From Reinekea forsetii (GTDB lineage: Bacteria; Pseudomonadota; Gammaproteobacteria; Pseudomonadales; Natronospirillaceae), in assembly GCF_002795845.1 (NCBI RefSeq), contig NZ_CP011797.1, positions 2,007,501-2,071,500 of the forward strand: a DNA stretch of 64,000 nt, given 5' to 3'. Under the pieces are notes generated by a model that saw nothing but the letters and a program-made list of their open reading frames with translations, had not been told where the DNA came from and did not search any database. Numbering within the stretch: the stretch's first letter is position 1; each line of letters opens with the position of its first letter. Of the stretch, positions 36,498 to 45,856 are shown piece after piece. Position numbers and translations under genes: made by a program.

Positions 36498-37768
36498 TAA
36501 ACGCCGAAGAAGTCGAGTTTAGCTCCTCGAGTTTCTAAAGGTTTACTAAAAGTAATTCGGTACCGTTCAATGATATCTTTTATGAGTTCAAGTTGATCAT
36601 TCTGGCTTTTCCCTTCAATTAAGAAAGTGCCACCAGTGTGAATATAGCCACCAGACTGATCAACGCGGTCGGCTTTCTGGGGCAACCTTGCCTCAATTAA
36701 GCCAGGCAACAACCCTTGCTTTGAGAATTCCACCGATTCAACCACGCAATGTTTAGCGGCTGGCACTGGGAACAGCAGCCAACCATACAAATGGTTGTTG
36801 GGCTGGCAGCTTTCGAGTCGCGGTATGTCTAAAAAACCATTCATTTGGAGCTTTAGATTTTCTTCAAACAAGCTGATGCCCCATCGTTTCTCAATACAAG
36901 GCGCCACAAACGCCCCACCGACCCTTGCGCCTACTTCCAGAAAACGAACCTCACCTTGCGTGTCTATGAAAAGCTCTAAGTGAAATGGTCCATTCGGCAG
37001 TTCAAGCGCGGCCAGTGCTTTTTCGGCAAATGCATTGAGTTTTTGCTGACGCTCTTCATCGTCCACCATCATTACGCCAACTGGTGAGCCGTTAGCAAAT
37101 GCATAGCAACTGTTGTAGTACTGATAAACCTGACAAAAGACGATTTTCAAGTCATTCATAAATCCATCAAGATGAAAAATGCTTCCAGAGATGAACTGTT
37201 CCGCTTCGTAATAGGGTAATTGGTCACCGATGTCTTTAAGGTCGGCATGCAACTCATTCTCGTCACAGGCTATCTTTACACCTTTGGAACTGGCGCCATC
37301 CAATGGTTTAAGAACCACGGGATAACCAAATTTCTCCACAATTTGCTGTGCGTTGTTTGCAACGGTAAATTCCGGTACCGCTATCTTTCTGTGTTGTAAG
37401 ATTTCTTTCATTAGAATTTTGTTACGAAACCGGGCCAATTCTGTTTCCCGGACACCGCCTATGTTCAGTTCATCACGTAACTGCGATGCCAGTAATATAT
37501 CTTCTTCATTGAGTGCGATAATCCTGTCTACCGGTTTCTGGGTACGCAAACGTCGAACCGTTTCCTTAATCAGATCTGAGAGATCCAACGACGGAAGTTC
37601 AATTATGTCGGCGTTTAGGTACTCTTCCTCATGCAAGCCCTGTTTGCTGTTTCCGTCAATAATGTAATGAACCTGATGTTGAGTATGGTCAATGACACCA
37701 TGGTAGTTTGTTTTCGGTGCATTCCAATTCCAGCCATAAAACCGACGATTGATAATAACAACATTCAT
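36494..37768 (-). CDS. ATP-grasp carboxylate-amine ligase
   Basis: A 424-residue ATP-grasp enzyme, a class that joins a carboxylate to an amine through an acyl phosphate. It shows a pre-ATP-grasp domain (1-110), an ATP-binding lid with FGYPVVLKPLDGASSKGVKI, the Mg-binding block GEVRFLEVGARVGGAF, and a C-terminal domain. The layout resembles stand-alone L-amino-acid ligases (BacD/YwfE type) and other natural-product amide ligases. It is the last gene of the 15-gene operon; its start overlaps the EamA stop (ATGA). In this cluster it is the likely final coupling enzyme. Confidence 0.85.
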   Translation of the reverse strand: MNVVIINRRFYGWNWNAPKTNYHGVIDHTQHQVHYIIDGNSKQGLHEEEYLNADIIELPSLDLSDLIKETVRRLRTQKPVDRIIALNEEDILLASQLRDELNIGGVRETELARFRNKILMKEILQHRKIAVPEFTVANNAQQIVEKFGYPVVLKPLDGASSKGVKIACDENELHADLKDIGDQLPYYEAEQFISGSIFHLDGFMNDLKIVFCQVYQYYNSCYAFANGSPVGVMMVDDEERQQKLNAFAEKALAALELPNGPFHLELFIDTQGEVRFLEVGARVGGAFVAPCIEKRWGISLFEENLKLQMNGFLDIPRLESCQPNNHLYGWLLFPVPAAKHCVVESVEFSKQGLLPGLIEARLPQKADRVDQSGGYIHTGGTFLIEGKSQNDQLELIKDIIERYRITFSKPLETRGAKLDFFGVY

Positions 37769-38721
37769 ACATCACCTCCTTTGATACTTTGCTTTCCAAA
37801 TGGGTTTCGAACTCTATTCGCGGCAGACTGAAGCGTTTGTACTGGTGTAATCACGAAAATCAATCCGGCAATGACAACCATAATGCCACCGATAATCGGC
37901 ACTGTAATGACTTCACCCAATAACGCACTTGATAGAATAAGTGCCGTCACCGGCATAACAACTGTAAAAACACCTGCTGTCGTGGCGTCTACTTTATCTA
38001 CCCCTCTAAACCACAACACAAATGAAATGATATTGACAAATACGGCTGTGTATACGATAAGCAACCAGTCACTGGCCTGAACTGAACTCAGGTCAAACGA
38101 ACGTAAGTCATAGAGACCTAAGGGCAAAAATAAGACGGCACCTATCACACACAAATACACATTGGAGGTGACTGGGTTTAATGCCTGATGGGTAAGCTTT
38201 TTCCGAAGCACCGTAAACAGTGCCTCACACACAACCGCTAACAGTACGAGGCCGATGCCAATCAACGCTTGCCAATTATTGCTCATCATTATTTCTGAAG
38301 ACTGACACAATGCGACGCCAACGACACATAGTCCAATGCCAGTAGAAACTACGACGCCCACTTTTTCACGCAGCATGACAATGGATAGCAGAGCAATCAC
38401 GACCGGGGTTAAGGCTATAAGAATTCCGGCCATTGACGCTGAAGACCAATATAGACCATAAAGAAAAAATACTCTAAACAACACCACGCCGAACAGAGTC
38501 TGCAAAAACAGATATTTGAATTGCGGCCAGTTTAGCACTGGTAGCCGACCAACGATGATCAGATGAATGGCTGTCATTCCGACGGCCGCCATTGACAAGG
38601 TCAGTACACTGGACAACATGACCGGAAAAATCTCGATCACTTTTTTTCCTACAACTGACAAGCTCCCGACGATCATCATCGCAAGAGTCAGCTCTATATA
38701 GGCTGTCGTTTTTAGGTTCAT
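37765..38721 (-). CDS. EamA/DMT-superfamily transporter
   Basis: A 318-residue membrane protein with ten predicted helices in two EamA repeats (PVVIALLSIVMLREKVGV; MPVTALILSSALLGEVITV). DMT proteins often export amino acids and metabolites. It lies between trpF and the ATP-grasp gene with 4-base overlaps on both sides, so it belongs to the biosynthetic operon and is a candidate exporter of the product. Confidence 0.87.
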   Translation of the reverse strand: MNLKTTAYIELTLAMMIVGSLSVVGKKVIEIFPVMLSSVLTLSMAAVGMTAIHLIIVGRLPVLNWPQFKYLFLQTLFGVVLFRVFFLYGLYWSSASMAGILIALTPVVIALLSIVMLREKVGVVVSTGIGLCVVGVALCQSSEIMMSNNWQALIGIGLVLLAVVCEALFTVLRKKLTHQALNPVTSNVYLCVIGAVLFLPLGLYDLRSFDLSSVQASDWLLIVYTAVFVNIISFVLWFRGVDKVDATTAGVFTVVMPVTALILSSALLGEVITVPIIGGIMVVIAGLIFVITPVQTLQSAANRVRNPFGKQSIKGGDV

Positions 38722-39356
38722 TTAGGGCTCCCATTAGTGGCACCACGAACTTCTTTTATGAAGGAAATTACTTTTTCAATCGATTTATGGCCGGGCTTTC
38801 CGTCTGCTTCGACGCCAGAACACACATCGACCACGGCGGGGTGCAATAGGCGTACGTGCTCGGAAACATTTGCGGGCGAAAGCCCCCCTGCCAACCAAGC
38901 TTTCGACAAGTTGATTTCTACTCCTGTATGCAGGTGCGTTCCCCAATCAAACGTTTCTCCATGCCCAGCGCCTGGGTCCAGTAAGTGAGCTTTTAAATTA
39001 CTGTGCTCAGTGCACTGCGATCTCTGTAACCACGTAAATGGGTGCAGGCGTTGTACAACTGGGCGATCCAGCAACTTCACAAGGTCACCGTCTTGTTCTC
39101 CATGCAATTGCACGATATCTACCGGAAACTCTTTCAGTATGGACTGTATGAACGTAAGCGATTGATTCATGAATACCGCCACAGATTTCGTTGCTTTGGG
39201 CACATGGTTCAACAGACCCAGACAGCTGCGTTCGGTTAGCTGCCGCTTTGACCCCTCAACAAATATAAAGCCCATATACTCAATACCCTGTTCGCCAAGG
39301 GCCACGACATCTTGCGGTTGCGTTATCCCGCAAACCTTTATGGCAACGTTATTCAT
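38718..39356 (-). CDS. trpF: Phosphoribosylanthranilate isomerase
   Basis: A 212-residue TIM-barrel enzyme converting phosphoribosylanthranilate to CdRP in tryptophan synthesis. The catalytic Cys is in KVCGITQPQDV, the catalytic Asp in LLDPGAGHGETFDW, and the phosphate loop in LAGGLSPANV. ATG 39356 matches the family N-terminus and overlaps the trpA end by 8 bases; the frame extends 19 codons more within trpA. The order trpB-trpA-trpF is within a larger non-trp operon. Confidence 0.92.
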   Translation of the reverse strand: MNNVAIKVCGITQPQDVVALGEQGIEYMGFIFVEGSKRQLTERSCLGLLNHVPKATKSVAVFMNQSLTFIQSILKEFPVDIVQLHGEQDGDLVKLLDRPVVQRLHPFTWLQRSQCTEHSNLKAHLLDPGAGHGETFDWGTHLHTGVEINLSKAWLAGGLSPANVSEHVRLLHPAVVDVCSGVEADGKPGHKSIEKVISFIKEVRGATNGSPK

Positions 39357-40149
39357 AAGCCGAAATCTCACGTAAAAATACGGCCGCATTGTCAATGGCG
39401 GATTCTGGCTCACTGATTTGTTTGATCAACGCGCTTCCGACAATGACCCCGTCGACATTTTTTGCTGCCTGAGAGACCTGTTCCGCGTGACCAATACCAA
39501 ACCCCAACGCGATTGGTGTATCGGTATATTGTCGAATACGTGCGCACAGTGACGCCACATTATCGGGTACATTTTGTCGTTGCCCGGTGACACCAGTAAC
39601 CGATATGAGGTAGATAAACCCACTGGCGCTTTGGGCGATTTTCTTGATTCTTTCGTCGGACAGATTAGGAGCAACGAAGTGAATAAGGTGAATATGTGCG
39701 TTGTCCAACAAAACTTTTAACGTCTTACTTTCTTCCAATGGTAAATCCGGCACGACCACTCCACGTACGCCAACGAATCGACACTTTTCAACAAAGTGCT
39801 CTAATCCCATTTGCAGCAATATGTTGTAATAGGTCATGATCACCAACGAGGCCGTGCACTCGCTATCGGCGTATCCGGTCAAAATTTCGAAGGTTTTTTC
39901 AGGCGTCATTCCCCGCTCCAGCGCGGCCTGCGATGATGCTTGTATCACAGGCCCATCGGCTAGCGGATCACTGTAGGGAATGCCAACTTCGATAATGTCT
40001 GCGCCGTTATCAGACAAGGTTTGCAGCAAACGCAACGACAGGTTTTCTTCGGGATAACCCATAGTCAAAAACGGCATGATCGCGGCTCGATGCCTTTTCT
40101 TAGCGTTGATAAATGCCTGGTCAAGTTCATTTATAAATTGTGCTTTCAT
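39349..40149 (-). CDS. trpA: Tryptophan synthase alpha subunit
   Basis: A 266-residue TIM barrel that splits indole-3-glycerol phosphate into indole and glyceraldehyde-3-phosphate. The catalytic Glu54 and Asp65 lie in EVGIPYSDPLADGP, and loop 6 is VTGVTG. All key residues are present, so it should be active. It overlaps trpB by 4 bases. It should pass indole to TrpB through the inter-subunit tunnel. Confidence 0.95.
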   Translation of the reverse strand: MKAQFINELDQAFINAKKRHRAAIMPFLTMGYPEENLSLRLLQTLSDNGADIIEVGIPYSDPLADGPVIQASSQAALERGMTPEKTFEILTGYADSECTASLVIMTYYNILLQMGLEHFVEKCRFVGVRGVVVPDLPLEESKTLKVLLDNAHIHLIHFVAPNLSDERIKKIAQSASGFIYLISVTGVTGQRQNVPDNVASLCARIRQYTDTPIALGFGIGHAEQVSQAAKNVDGVIVGSALIKQISEPESAIDNAAVFLREISAYE

Positions 40150-41393
40150 TTGGCATCCCCGTGTTGGCTTCGCTCGAATATCGCCATCATATCTTTATCG
40201 CCGCGACCACTGATGTTAACAATGACGCGATCCTGTTCGTTGAATGTCGTTGAAAGTTGCACGAGACCGGCAATGGCGTGGGCACTTTCTAATGCTGGTA
40301 TAATGCCTTCCGTTCGGGTTAAAAGCTTAAGACCCGCCAGGGCTTGTTCATCATCTGCACTGTAGTATTCTGCACGCCCCTGTTGCCACAGTTGCGCATG
40401 CTCTGGACCGACCATGGCGTAGTCAAGTCCGGGTGCAATACTGTGTGTTTCCTGAATCTGACCTTCCGCATTTTGCAAAACAAAGGAATAGCATCCCTGT
40501 AGGACGCCCGGCTTTGGTTGAACACCCTTGGCAAGTCGAACCGAATGCTGGCCAGATTCAATTCCTTTGCCTGCGGCTTCGATGCCAATCAACCGCACTG
40601 ACGGTTCGTCAATGAAGGTATGAAACAAGCCAATCGCATTGGAACCGCCACCGACACAAGCCACCACTGCCGTAGGCAACTCACCCGGGAACTTAGATTG
40701 AAATGCTTGCTTTGCTTCAATACCGATTATTTTTTGAAACTCACGGACAATTTTCGGGTATGGGTGGGGTCCTAATGCAGACCCTAACAGGTAGTATGTG
40801 TTGTCAACGTTAGTCACCCAGTCGCGAATAGCTTCGTTAATAGCGTCTTTCAGTGTTTTCGTCCCATTTTCAACCGGGACAACTTTTGCACCAAGCAATT
40901 CCATGCGAAATACATTGAGCTTTTGACGCTCTACGTCGACTGACCCAATATAGATAGTACAGTCCAGTCCCAGTAAAGCGCATACGGTCGCGGTGGCGAC
41001 ACCATGTTGACCTGCGCCGGTTTCCGCTATGATACGATGCTTTCCCATGCGTTTTGCGAGCAATGCCTGACCCAGTGCATTGTTGATTTTATGTGCTCCG
41101 GTGTGGGCGAGGTCTTCCCGCTTTAACCAGATCTGAAACCCAAGTTCATCCGATAGGTTTTTCGCATAAGTTAACGGTGTCGGACGTCCCACATATGTTG
41201 CCAACAAATTAGAGAGTTCGTCGCGGAAATCGGCCTGTTGTGTAATTGCCTCTATTTGACGGATTAACTCATCAATGGCCGGCATTAAGGTTTCTGGAAT
41301 AAAACAGCCGCCATAGGCATCATAATACGCGCTCATGTCACTGAAACTCGCGTAACCTTTTTCACTGGGTGTTAACTGTTGTTGTTTAGTCAT
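40146..41393 (-). CDS. trpB: Tryptophan synthase beta subunit
   Basis: A 415-residue PLP enzyme joining indole and serine to tryptophan. The PLP lysine is Lys102 in HTGAHKINNALGQ; the catalytic Glu block is AETGAGQHGVATA and the phosphate cup is CVGGGSNAIG. It is slightly longer than the usual 395-400 because of an N-terminal extension. It belongs to the alpha-dependent TrpB1 type by sequence and context. It overlaps the B3/B4 gene upstream by 8 bases and trpA downstream by 4. Confidence 0.95.
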   Translation of the reverse strand: MTKQQQLTPSEKGYASFSDMSAYYDAYGGCFIPETLMPAIDELIRQIEAITQQADFRDELSNLLATYVGRPTPLTYAKNLSDELGFQIWLKREDLAHTGAHKINNALGQALLAKRMGKHRIIAETGAGQHGVATATVCALLGLDCTIYIGSVDVERQKLNVFRMELLGAKVVPVENGTKTLKDAINEAIRDWVTNVDNTYYLLGSALGPHPYPKIVREFQKIIGIEAKQAFQSKFPGELPTAVVACVGGGSNAIGLFHTFIDEPSVRLIGIEAAGKGIESGQHSVRLAKGVQPKPGVLQGCYSFVLQNAEGQIQETHSIAPGLDYAMVGPEHAQLWQQGRAEYYSADDEQALAGLKLLTRTEGIIPALESAHAIAGLVQLSTTFNEQDRVIVNISGRGDKDMMAIFERSQHGDAK

Positions 41394-42087
41394 GTTTATC
41401 TCGAATCATTTCTAAGTTATGGACGGCTCGCATGAGCCCTGTCACTGTATCATCACGACTCACACCCGGAACCTGACAAGCTAACAGCCAAACCGTTTTG
41501 GTTTTTTCGCTGATAGCCTGTGCCTGGCTGTCGCGTACGGAAAATATTGAGAGTATTTTTTTTTGGTCACGCAACACCATTAAACCGTCAGCCAATTCCT
41601 CGGCTTTCTCCGCACCGAGGCCTAAAAAGCTTTCTCCTGCACGGCTGAAGCTCAATTGAAGTTCACCTTCGACACAAGCAGCGTCGAATACGCCCAAAGA
41701 TACTTCTGTTTGCAGTGCAGCCACATTGACTGCGTCGACAATCGGGTTAATACGCGGTAAGCGCGGTGCCTCGTTAGTCAGACATCGCGTAATCAGATTT
41801 GCGACGGACGGCGGATTTTTTTTGACTTTCAATCCGAGGGCCGTCATAAACTCAGCGTATGGCTGTTGCTTTACTGAATTGAGTACGTCACTGCGTGACT
41901 TGCCGATCCAGCGTTGGTGCAATTGCTCGATTTCCGCTTCCCAACTGACATTGGTCAGTGTTTCAAATGATAATTTGACACCCAACACGTGAACACCTGG
42001 GAAACGTTTCGCCACCGTTTCTGAATTTGAAATAGTGAGGGGATTCACCGTCATTGTCGGCCTGCTTTGAGTCATATCAACTGTCAT
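41386..42087 (-). CDS. Free-standing B3/B4 domain protein (PheRS-beta editing-domain family)
   Basis: A 233-residue protein matching the B3/B4 domain found in the phenylalanyl-tRNA synthetase beta chain, where it hydrolyses mischarged tRNA. The diagnostic blocks are NPPSVANLITRCL, LPRINPIVDAVNV and LGVFDAACVEGELQLSFSRAGE. Free-standing copies are poorly characterised and may edit mischarged tRNA in trans. It lies directly before trpB (8-base overlap) in the biosynthetic operon, so it may protect the producer from misincorporation of the product or an analogue. Confidence 0.8.
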   Translation of the reverse strand: MTVDMTQSRPTMTVNPLTISNSETVAKRFPGVHVLGVKLSFETLTNVSWEAEIEQLHQRWIGKSRSDVLNSVKQQPYAEFMTALGLKVKKNPPSVANLITRCLTNEAPRLPRINPIVDAVNVAALQTEVSLGVFDAACVEGELQLSFSRAGESFLGLGAEKAEELADGLMVLRDQKKILSIFSVRDSQAQAISEKTKTVWLLACQVPGVSRDDTVTGLMRAVHNLEMIRDKHD

Positions 42088-42544
42088 TCTTTCCCTCCAA
42101 CGACCGTGCTTCAGTCATGGTCCCATCATTGAAAGAAATGCGCTGCGCTAGCGTTAACTCTAAGTCAGTCGCGCAGAGAAGCGTCTCCGTTTCAATTAAA
42201 ATATTGTAGTGATTTGGAAAGTGACAGTCATCGAAGCCTGCTATAGTTCCGATGACGTTGCCGTTGACCGTAACATGATCTCCTCTTTCAAGAACACCGG
42301 CATTCAAAATTTCAACAAACCCAAGAAAGCCCACTTGGTCAACGCGATCACCGGTAGCCAACGACTTGTGAGTGGTTGTCACCAGCTCATGAACTTCCCC
42401 GGTTCGCACACATCGGGAGGCAAATTCAATAACCGTCATTCCACGACTTTCTTGTTTGTGGAACAGCTTTTTAACAACCTGGCTTTGAACGTCCGTTTTC
42501 AACGCCTCGGTCTCTTGATGCGTTGTTGATTCAGACGACTGCAT
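42077..42544 (-). CDS. Unrecognised 155-residue protein
   Basis: Not recognised. After a polar N-terminus (about 35 residues) comes a beta-rich domain: TVIEFASRCVRTGEVHELV, DRVDQVGFLGFVEILNAGVL, HVTVNGNVIGTIAGFDDCHF, NHYNILIETETLLCATDLEL. The strand pattern suggests a small beta-barrel, perhaps a binding or scaffold protein. Start ATG 42544 overlaps the Gfo/Idh stop by 14 bases; a second ATG at codon 36 is possible. It is wholly embedded in the operon between the oxidoreductase and B3/B4 genes. Confidence 0.6.
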   Translation of the reverse strand: MQSSESTTHQETEALKTDVQSQVVKKLFHKQESRGMTVIEFASRCVRTGEVHELVTTTHKSLATGDRVDQVGFLGFVEILNAGVLERGDHVTVNGNVIGTIAGFDDCHFPNHYNILIETETLLCATDLELTLAQRISFNDGTMTEARSLEGKNDS

Positions 42545-43463
42545 GAGTTACTTCCTGTTCATCTATCTGATAACAATGATTCACCAGTGCAACAGCAGCT
42601 TGCCCTTCTTCCCCTTGACCCCGATTTTCTTGAATATGCACAGCGAAGTCGTCAATAACCCGAGCGTATTCATGAAACAAAGACGACTTAAATGATACGC
42701 TTCCTTGCAACATATCACCGGTCAACTGTCGCCCATCCTTCATTGTGTAAACCACACGCTTGTCTTCGCCATGTGGGTATGCCCAATCCAAATACGTTGT
42801 CGCGGTCAGGCCTTGATCGTTGCGCAGTTCAACCTCTGCTTCGATGTCGATATTCCGATCGTCGCGGACAATGGACGCGCGAGTGACAGACAGAGGACCG
42901 ATCAACCACGCAAGGGTATCAAATGCGTTAGGGCCATTGTCGGCTACGCATCCACCACCACATTTGGTTGGGTCTAAATACCAGGTGTCGTTACCGGCGT
43001 GATCTTCTATTTTTTCGTTATAATATAAATCGACTTGAGCCACCTCGGACAAAGGTCCAACTTGAGATTTCAGATCAATTAACGGTTGATTGTATCGTCG
43101 ATGGAATGCGGTAAAGAGTGTTTTACCCGCCTGTTTTGACGTGTTTTGCAAGATTATGGCTTCTTCCATATTCAGTGTCAGTGGCTTTTCACAACACACA
43201 TGCTTACCCTTTAAGAGCGCTTCCCGACACACATCAAAATGCAAATCGTTCGGTAAATTAATAACCACGGCTTCTACATTCGGATCGTTTAATAATGATC
43301 GGTATTCTTGATAGACACGAACATCCGTTTTTGAAAATGGATCTGTTTTTTCCGTCTGCAAATCGCAAACAGCTGTAAGCTTCGCTGTGCGCGACTCTGG
43401 AAACGCCGAAATGTAATATTTGGCGATTACGCCGAGGCCGATCACACCGATTTTAATCATCAT
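42531..43463 (-). CDS. Gfo/Idh/MocA-family oxidoreductase (second copy)
   Basis: A 310-residue NAD(P)-dependent dehydrogenase. Rossmann motif GVIGLGVIAKYYISAF, then the family motif CCEKPLTLN with its catalytic Lys, and a beta-sheet C-terminal domain (GGGCVADNGPNAFDTLAWLI; the His/Asp pair of sugar dehydrogenases is partly replaced by Asn and Asp). Members oxidise hydroxyl groups on sugars, cyclitols and their phosphates. It overlaps the Ldh_2 gene by 4 bases. Confidence 0.87.
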   Translation of the reverse strand: MMIKIGVIGLGVIAKYYISAFPESRTAKLTAVCDLQTEKTDPFSKTDVRVYQEYRSLLNDPNVEAVVINLPNDLHFDVCREALLKGKHVCCEKPLTLNMEEAIILQNTSKQAGKTLFTAFHRRYNQPLIDLKSQVGPLSEVAQVDLYYNEKIEDHAGNDTWYLDPTKCGGGCVADNGPNAFDTLAWLIGPLSVTRASIVRDDRNIDIEAEVELRNDQGLTATTYLDWAYPHGEDKRVVYTMKDGRQLTGDMLQGSVSFKSSLFHEYARVIDDFAVHIQENRGQGEEGQAAVALVNHCYQIDEQEVTHAVV

Positions 43464-44536
43464 AATTCCTCCAATGGCATCATTTGGTGACTGGCAGCAT
43501 ACTCATTCAATTCTTTGAAAATCGTTACAGGTATTGGAATTCCCCGTTCTGCACGCTCAGCCCGGTTGTCATTATCTGGCTGTCCGGCATACTGCAGGGT
43601 GTCGAAGCCATCGAACGTTGGGACCGACAAATAGCCATCCAACATCTGCGCCATGGTTTGTTTAAATTCACTGGCAGGCATGAACGACGGTATGTTCATT
43701 ACCAGAAAGAAATGCCCTACTTCATTTGTTTTGCCTTTCTGCCCAACCATTGGAACATCCGCTCCGGCTAAGACACCGCTCAGAATTTCAACCATAAGAT
43801 TCAATCCGAATCCTTTATGACCTCCCGATGACTTTTTCCATCCCCCCAAACCGGGCAAATAAGCGGTGCCATTAAAGTAGGCTTCTGGATTTGAAACAGG
43901 TTCTCCCTTGTCATTACATAACCAATCTCCAGATACGTCGGCGTTTCTTGCATTCGCTTGTTTGATCTTGCCACTAGCACAGACCGTGGTACTCATGTCC
44001 AATAAAAAATTCGGCATGTTAGCGACAGGTGCTGCAAATGAAATTGGGTTTGTACCAAGAATAGGTTGTCGACTTCCCATCGCGTGAGCAACAGGGTCTG
44101 AACCTAAGTTGGTCATGGCCATACCGATCATGTCTTCCGCAAGTGCCATTTGAGCGTAATACCCTGCTGCACCAAAATGAGTACTGTTGCGGACACAAGC
44201 AATTCCGACACCATATTGTTTTGCTTTGTCCATGGCCATCTGCATTGCGTAATGACCTGCATTTAAACCAAGCATTTGATGCGCGTCCAGAGTGACGACA
44301 GCACCTTGATCACGCAATACTTCGATTTCTGCCGTACGACTTATGACACCTTCACTCAATCCCTTCACATAAAGTGACATTAAGTTAAGTACGCCATGCG
44401 TGTCCAAGCCTGCAAGATCGGCATACGACAATGTTGCTGATGCCTGCTTCGCCCTTTCTACATCAACACCTTCGTTGATCAGTGCAGTTTCTACAAAATG
44501 TCTTAACGGCTCAGCCGCTACAAGAATATCATTCAT
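43460..44536 (-). CDS. Malate/L-lactate dehydrogenase family (Ldh_2) oxidoreductase
   Basis: A 358-residue enzyme of the Ldh_2/MDH2 fold, which reduces 2-oxoacids or cyclic imines with NAD(P)H and is unrelated to classical LDH. It has the N-terminal DLAGLDTHGVLNL (catalytic His), ACVRNSTHFGAAGYYA, LGTNPISFAAP and GGHKGFGLNLMVEIL. Relatives include delta-1-piperideine-2-carboxylate reductase and ureidoglycolate dehydrogenase. In this cluster it probably reduces a 2-oxo intermediate or imine. Confidence 0.88.
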   Translation of the reverse strand: MNDILVAAEPLRHFVETALINEGVDVERAKQASATLSYADLAGLDTHGVLNLMSLYVKGLSEGVISRTAEIEVLRDQGAVVTLDAHQMLGLNAGHYAMQMAMDKAKQYGVGIACVRNSTHFGAAGYYAQMALAEDMIGMAMTNLGSDPVAHAMGSRQPILGTNPISFAAPVANMPNFLLDMSTTVCASGKIKQANARNADVSGDWLCNDKGEPVSNPEAYFNGTAYLPGLGGWKKSSGGHKGFGLNLMVEILSGVLAGADVPMVGQKGKTNEVGHFFLVMNIPSFMPASEFKQTMAQMLDGYLSVPTFDGFDTLQYAGQPDNDNRAERAERGIPIPVTIFKELNEYAASHQMMPLEEL

Positions 44537-44545
44537 CTCTTATCC

Positions 44546-45856
44546 TTAAGCTGTTGGGATCTTTGCCTGTACGCGAGTGCGTTCAGGCAATGTAAATTCG
44601 TGATTGAACTGTGCGAGTAGTTGCACGATTGATTGACTGAAGCTTTCTAATTCATGAATGGAAATAAACTCGTCCGCGGTATGAGCTCCGTTCTCTTCCA
44701 GTGACCCAGGACCATACATGATGGAATAGGCGTCATGTTGCTGGCCCCACATTGCATCACAGGTAAAAGTTCGTTCATTATGTTTGTGTCGATTGATGCC
44801 AGCCCGATTCAACAGCGACTCTAATCTATGATCTCGGTTATCCAACACAGGCAAGCCTTTCTTAAGCCACCGGTACGTTAACGAGGTCGACAGCTGATCT
44901 ATCGTGCGTTTAAACAAGGGAATGCCAGAAAAATCGCTCACGAATTTCGTCACCGCTTGATCATAGGCGCTACCGAATGCCTGCTCAGTTAGCTGCCCAT
45001 CTTTTTGTAAACGATAGGAAAAGTTCATAAGCAGCTTGCCTTGGCCGTAAACACGGTTATGCATGCTCCCAGTGTGTAATCCAGCCACCGTCATTTTAAC
45101 TTGATGTTTTTCCAGCTCAGGGGCCAGTGTTTTGCTAATTGATGTTGCCATCGCCGAGAGTAATAAGGTTGCATTGACAGCTGCTGATGGGCTGTCGTCT
45201 GTTGCGCTGTTGCCATCAACATTTATCTCAACAGTCATTGATGACGTAGAGGAATCAAAGTATTGACCTTCCGAAGGTATGACGAAGACATTTAAAGCAC
45301 CATAGTAACTTTGGTCAAAAAGCATCCTTGTTCCATAAGTGCCCATCGCACCACCTTCCTCACCACCCACGACCTGTATTAGAATACCAATGCGCTGCGG
45401 TTTGTCGTTTTTTGCCAACCAGCGATCAATGGCGGCGAGAACGGCGACACCTGGTCCCTTGTTGTCAACCACTCCACGCCCTTCAATTCGATCTGTAGTT
45501 TGTTTTACGGGCAGTACCGGCCCAACGGTATCCATATGAAAGTTAAACATTATGGTACGTTCTCGGTTACGCCAATCCCCCAAGCCAAGCACCATTGACG
45601 GCTGGTTTGGAAAAAAAGGTGCCCCAACCTCTTGAACCTTTCGGCGTACTGAGGCTGGTAACTTATTGCTGTCTTGGCCGATAACTTCTGTTACCACCTC
45701 AAATCCCAATGCGACAGCCGCTTGAGTAAACTCCATATTTGCTTTGCTAAGATCTGACAGTGTTCCAGTTTCCATTGGAGAAACGGTATCTATCTCCAGG
45801 AGTCGAAGCAGTAGTTCCTGGTAGCTTGGCGTCAACACAGAATGAGCCATTTTCAT
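44546..45856 (-). CDS. M20-family metallopeptidase/amidohydrolase (ArgE/DapE-like)
   Basis: A 436-residue zinc hydrolase. Metal and catalytic motifs are intact: FNFHMDTVG (His and catalytic Asp), GVVDNKG (bridging Asp), VVGGEEGG (catalytic Glu and ligand). A dimerisation domain is inserted in the middle. M20 enzymes remove acyl or peptide groups from amino acids. It overlaps the TIM-barrel gene by 4 bases. In a biosynthetic operon it may deprotect an intermediate or hydrolyse the amide product. Confidence 0.88.
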   Translation of the reverse strand: MKMAHSVLTPSYQELLLRLLEIDTVSPMETGTLSDLSKANMEFTQAAVALGFEVVTEVIGQDSNKLPASVRRKVQEVGAPFFPNQPSMVLGLGDWRNRERTIMFNFHMDTVGPVLPVKQTTDRIEGRGVVDNKGPGVAVLAAIDRWLAKNDKPQRIGILIQVVGGEEGGAMGTYGTRMLFDQSYYGALNVFVIPSEGQYFDSSTSSMTVEINVDGNSATDDSPSAAVNATLLLSAMATSISKTLAPELEKHQVKMTVAGLHTGSMHNRVYGQGKLLMNFSYRLQKDGQLTEQAFGSAYDQAVTKFVSDFSGIPLFKRTIDQLSTSLTYRWLKKGLPVLDNRDHRLESLLNRAGINRHKHNERTFTCDAMWGQQHDAYSIMYGPGSLEENGAHTADEFISIHELESFSQSIVQLLAQFNHEFTLPERTRVQAKIPTA

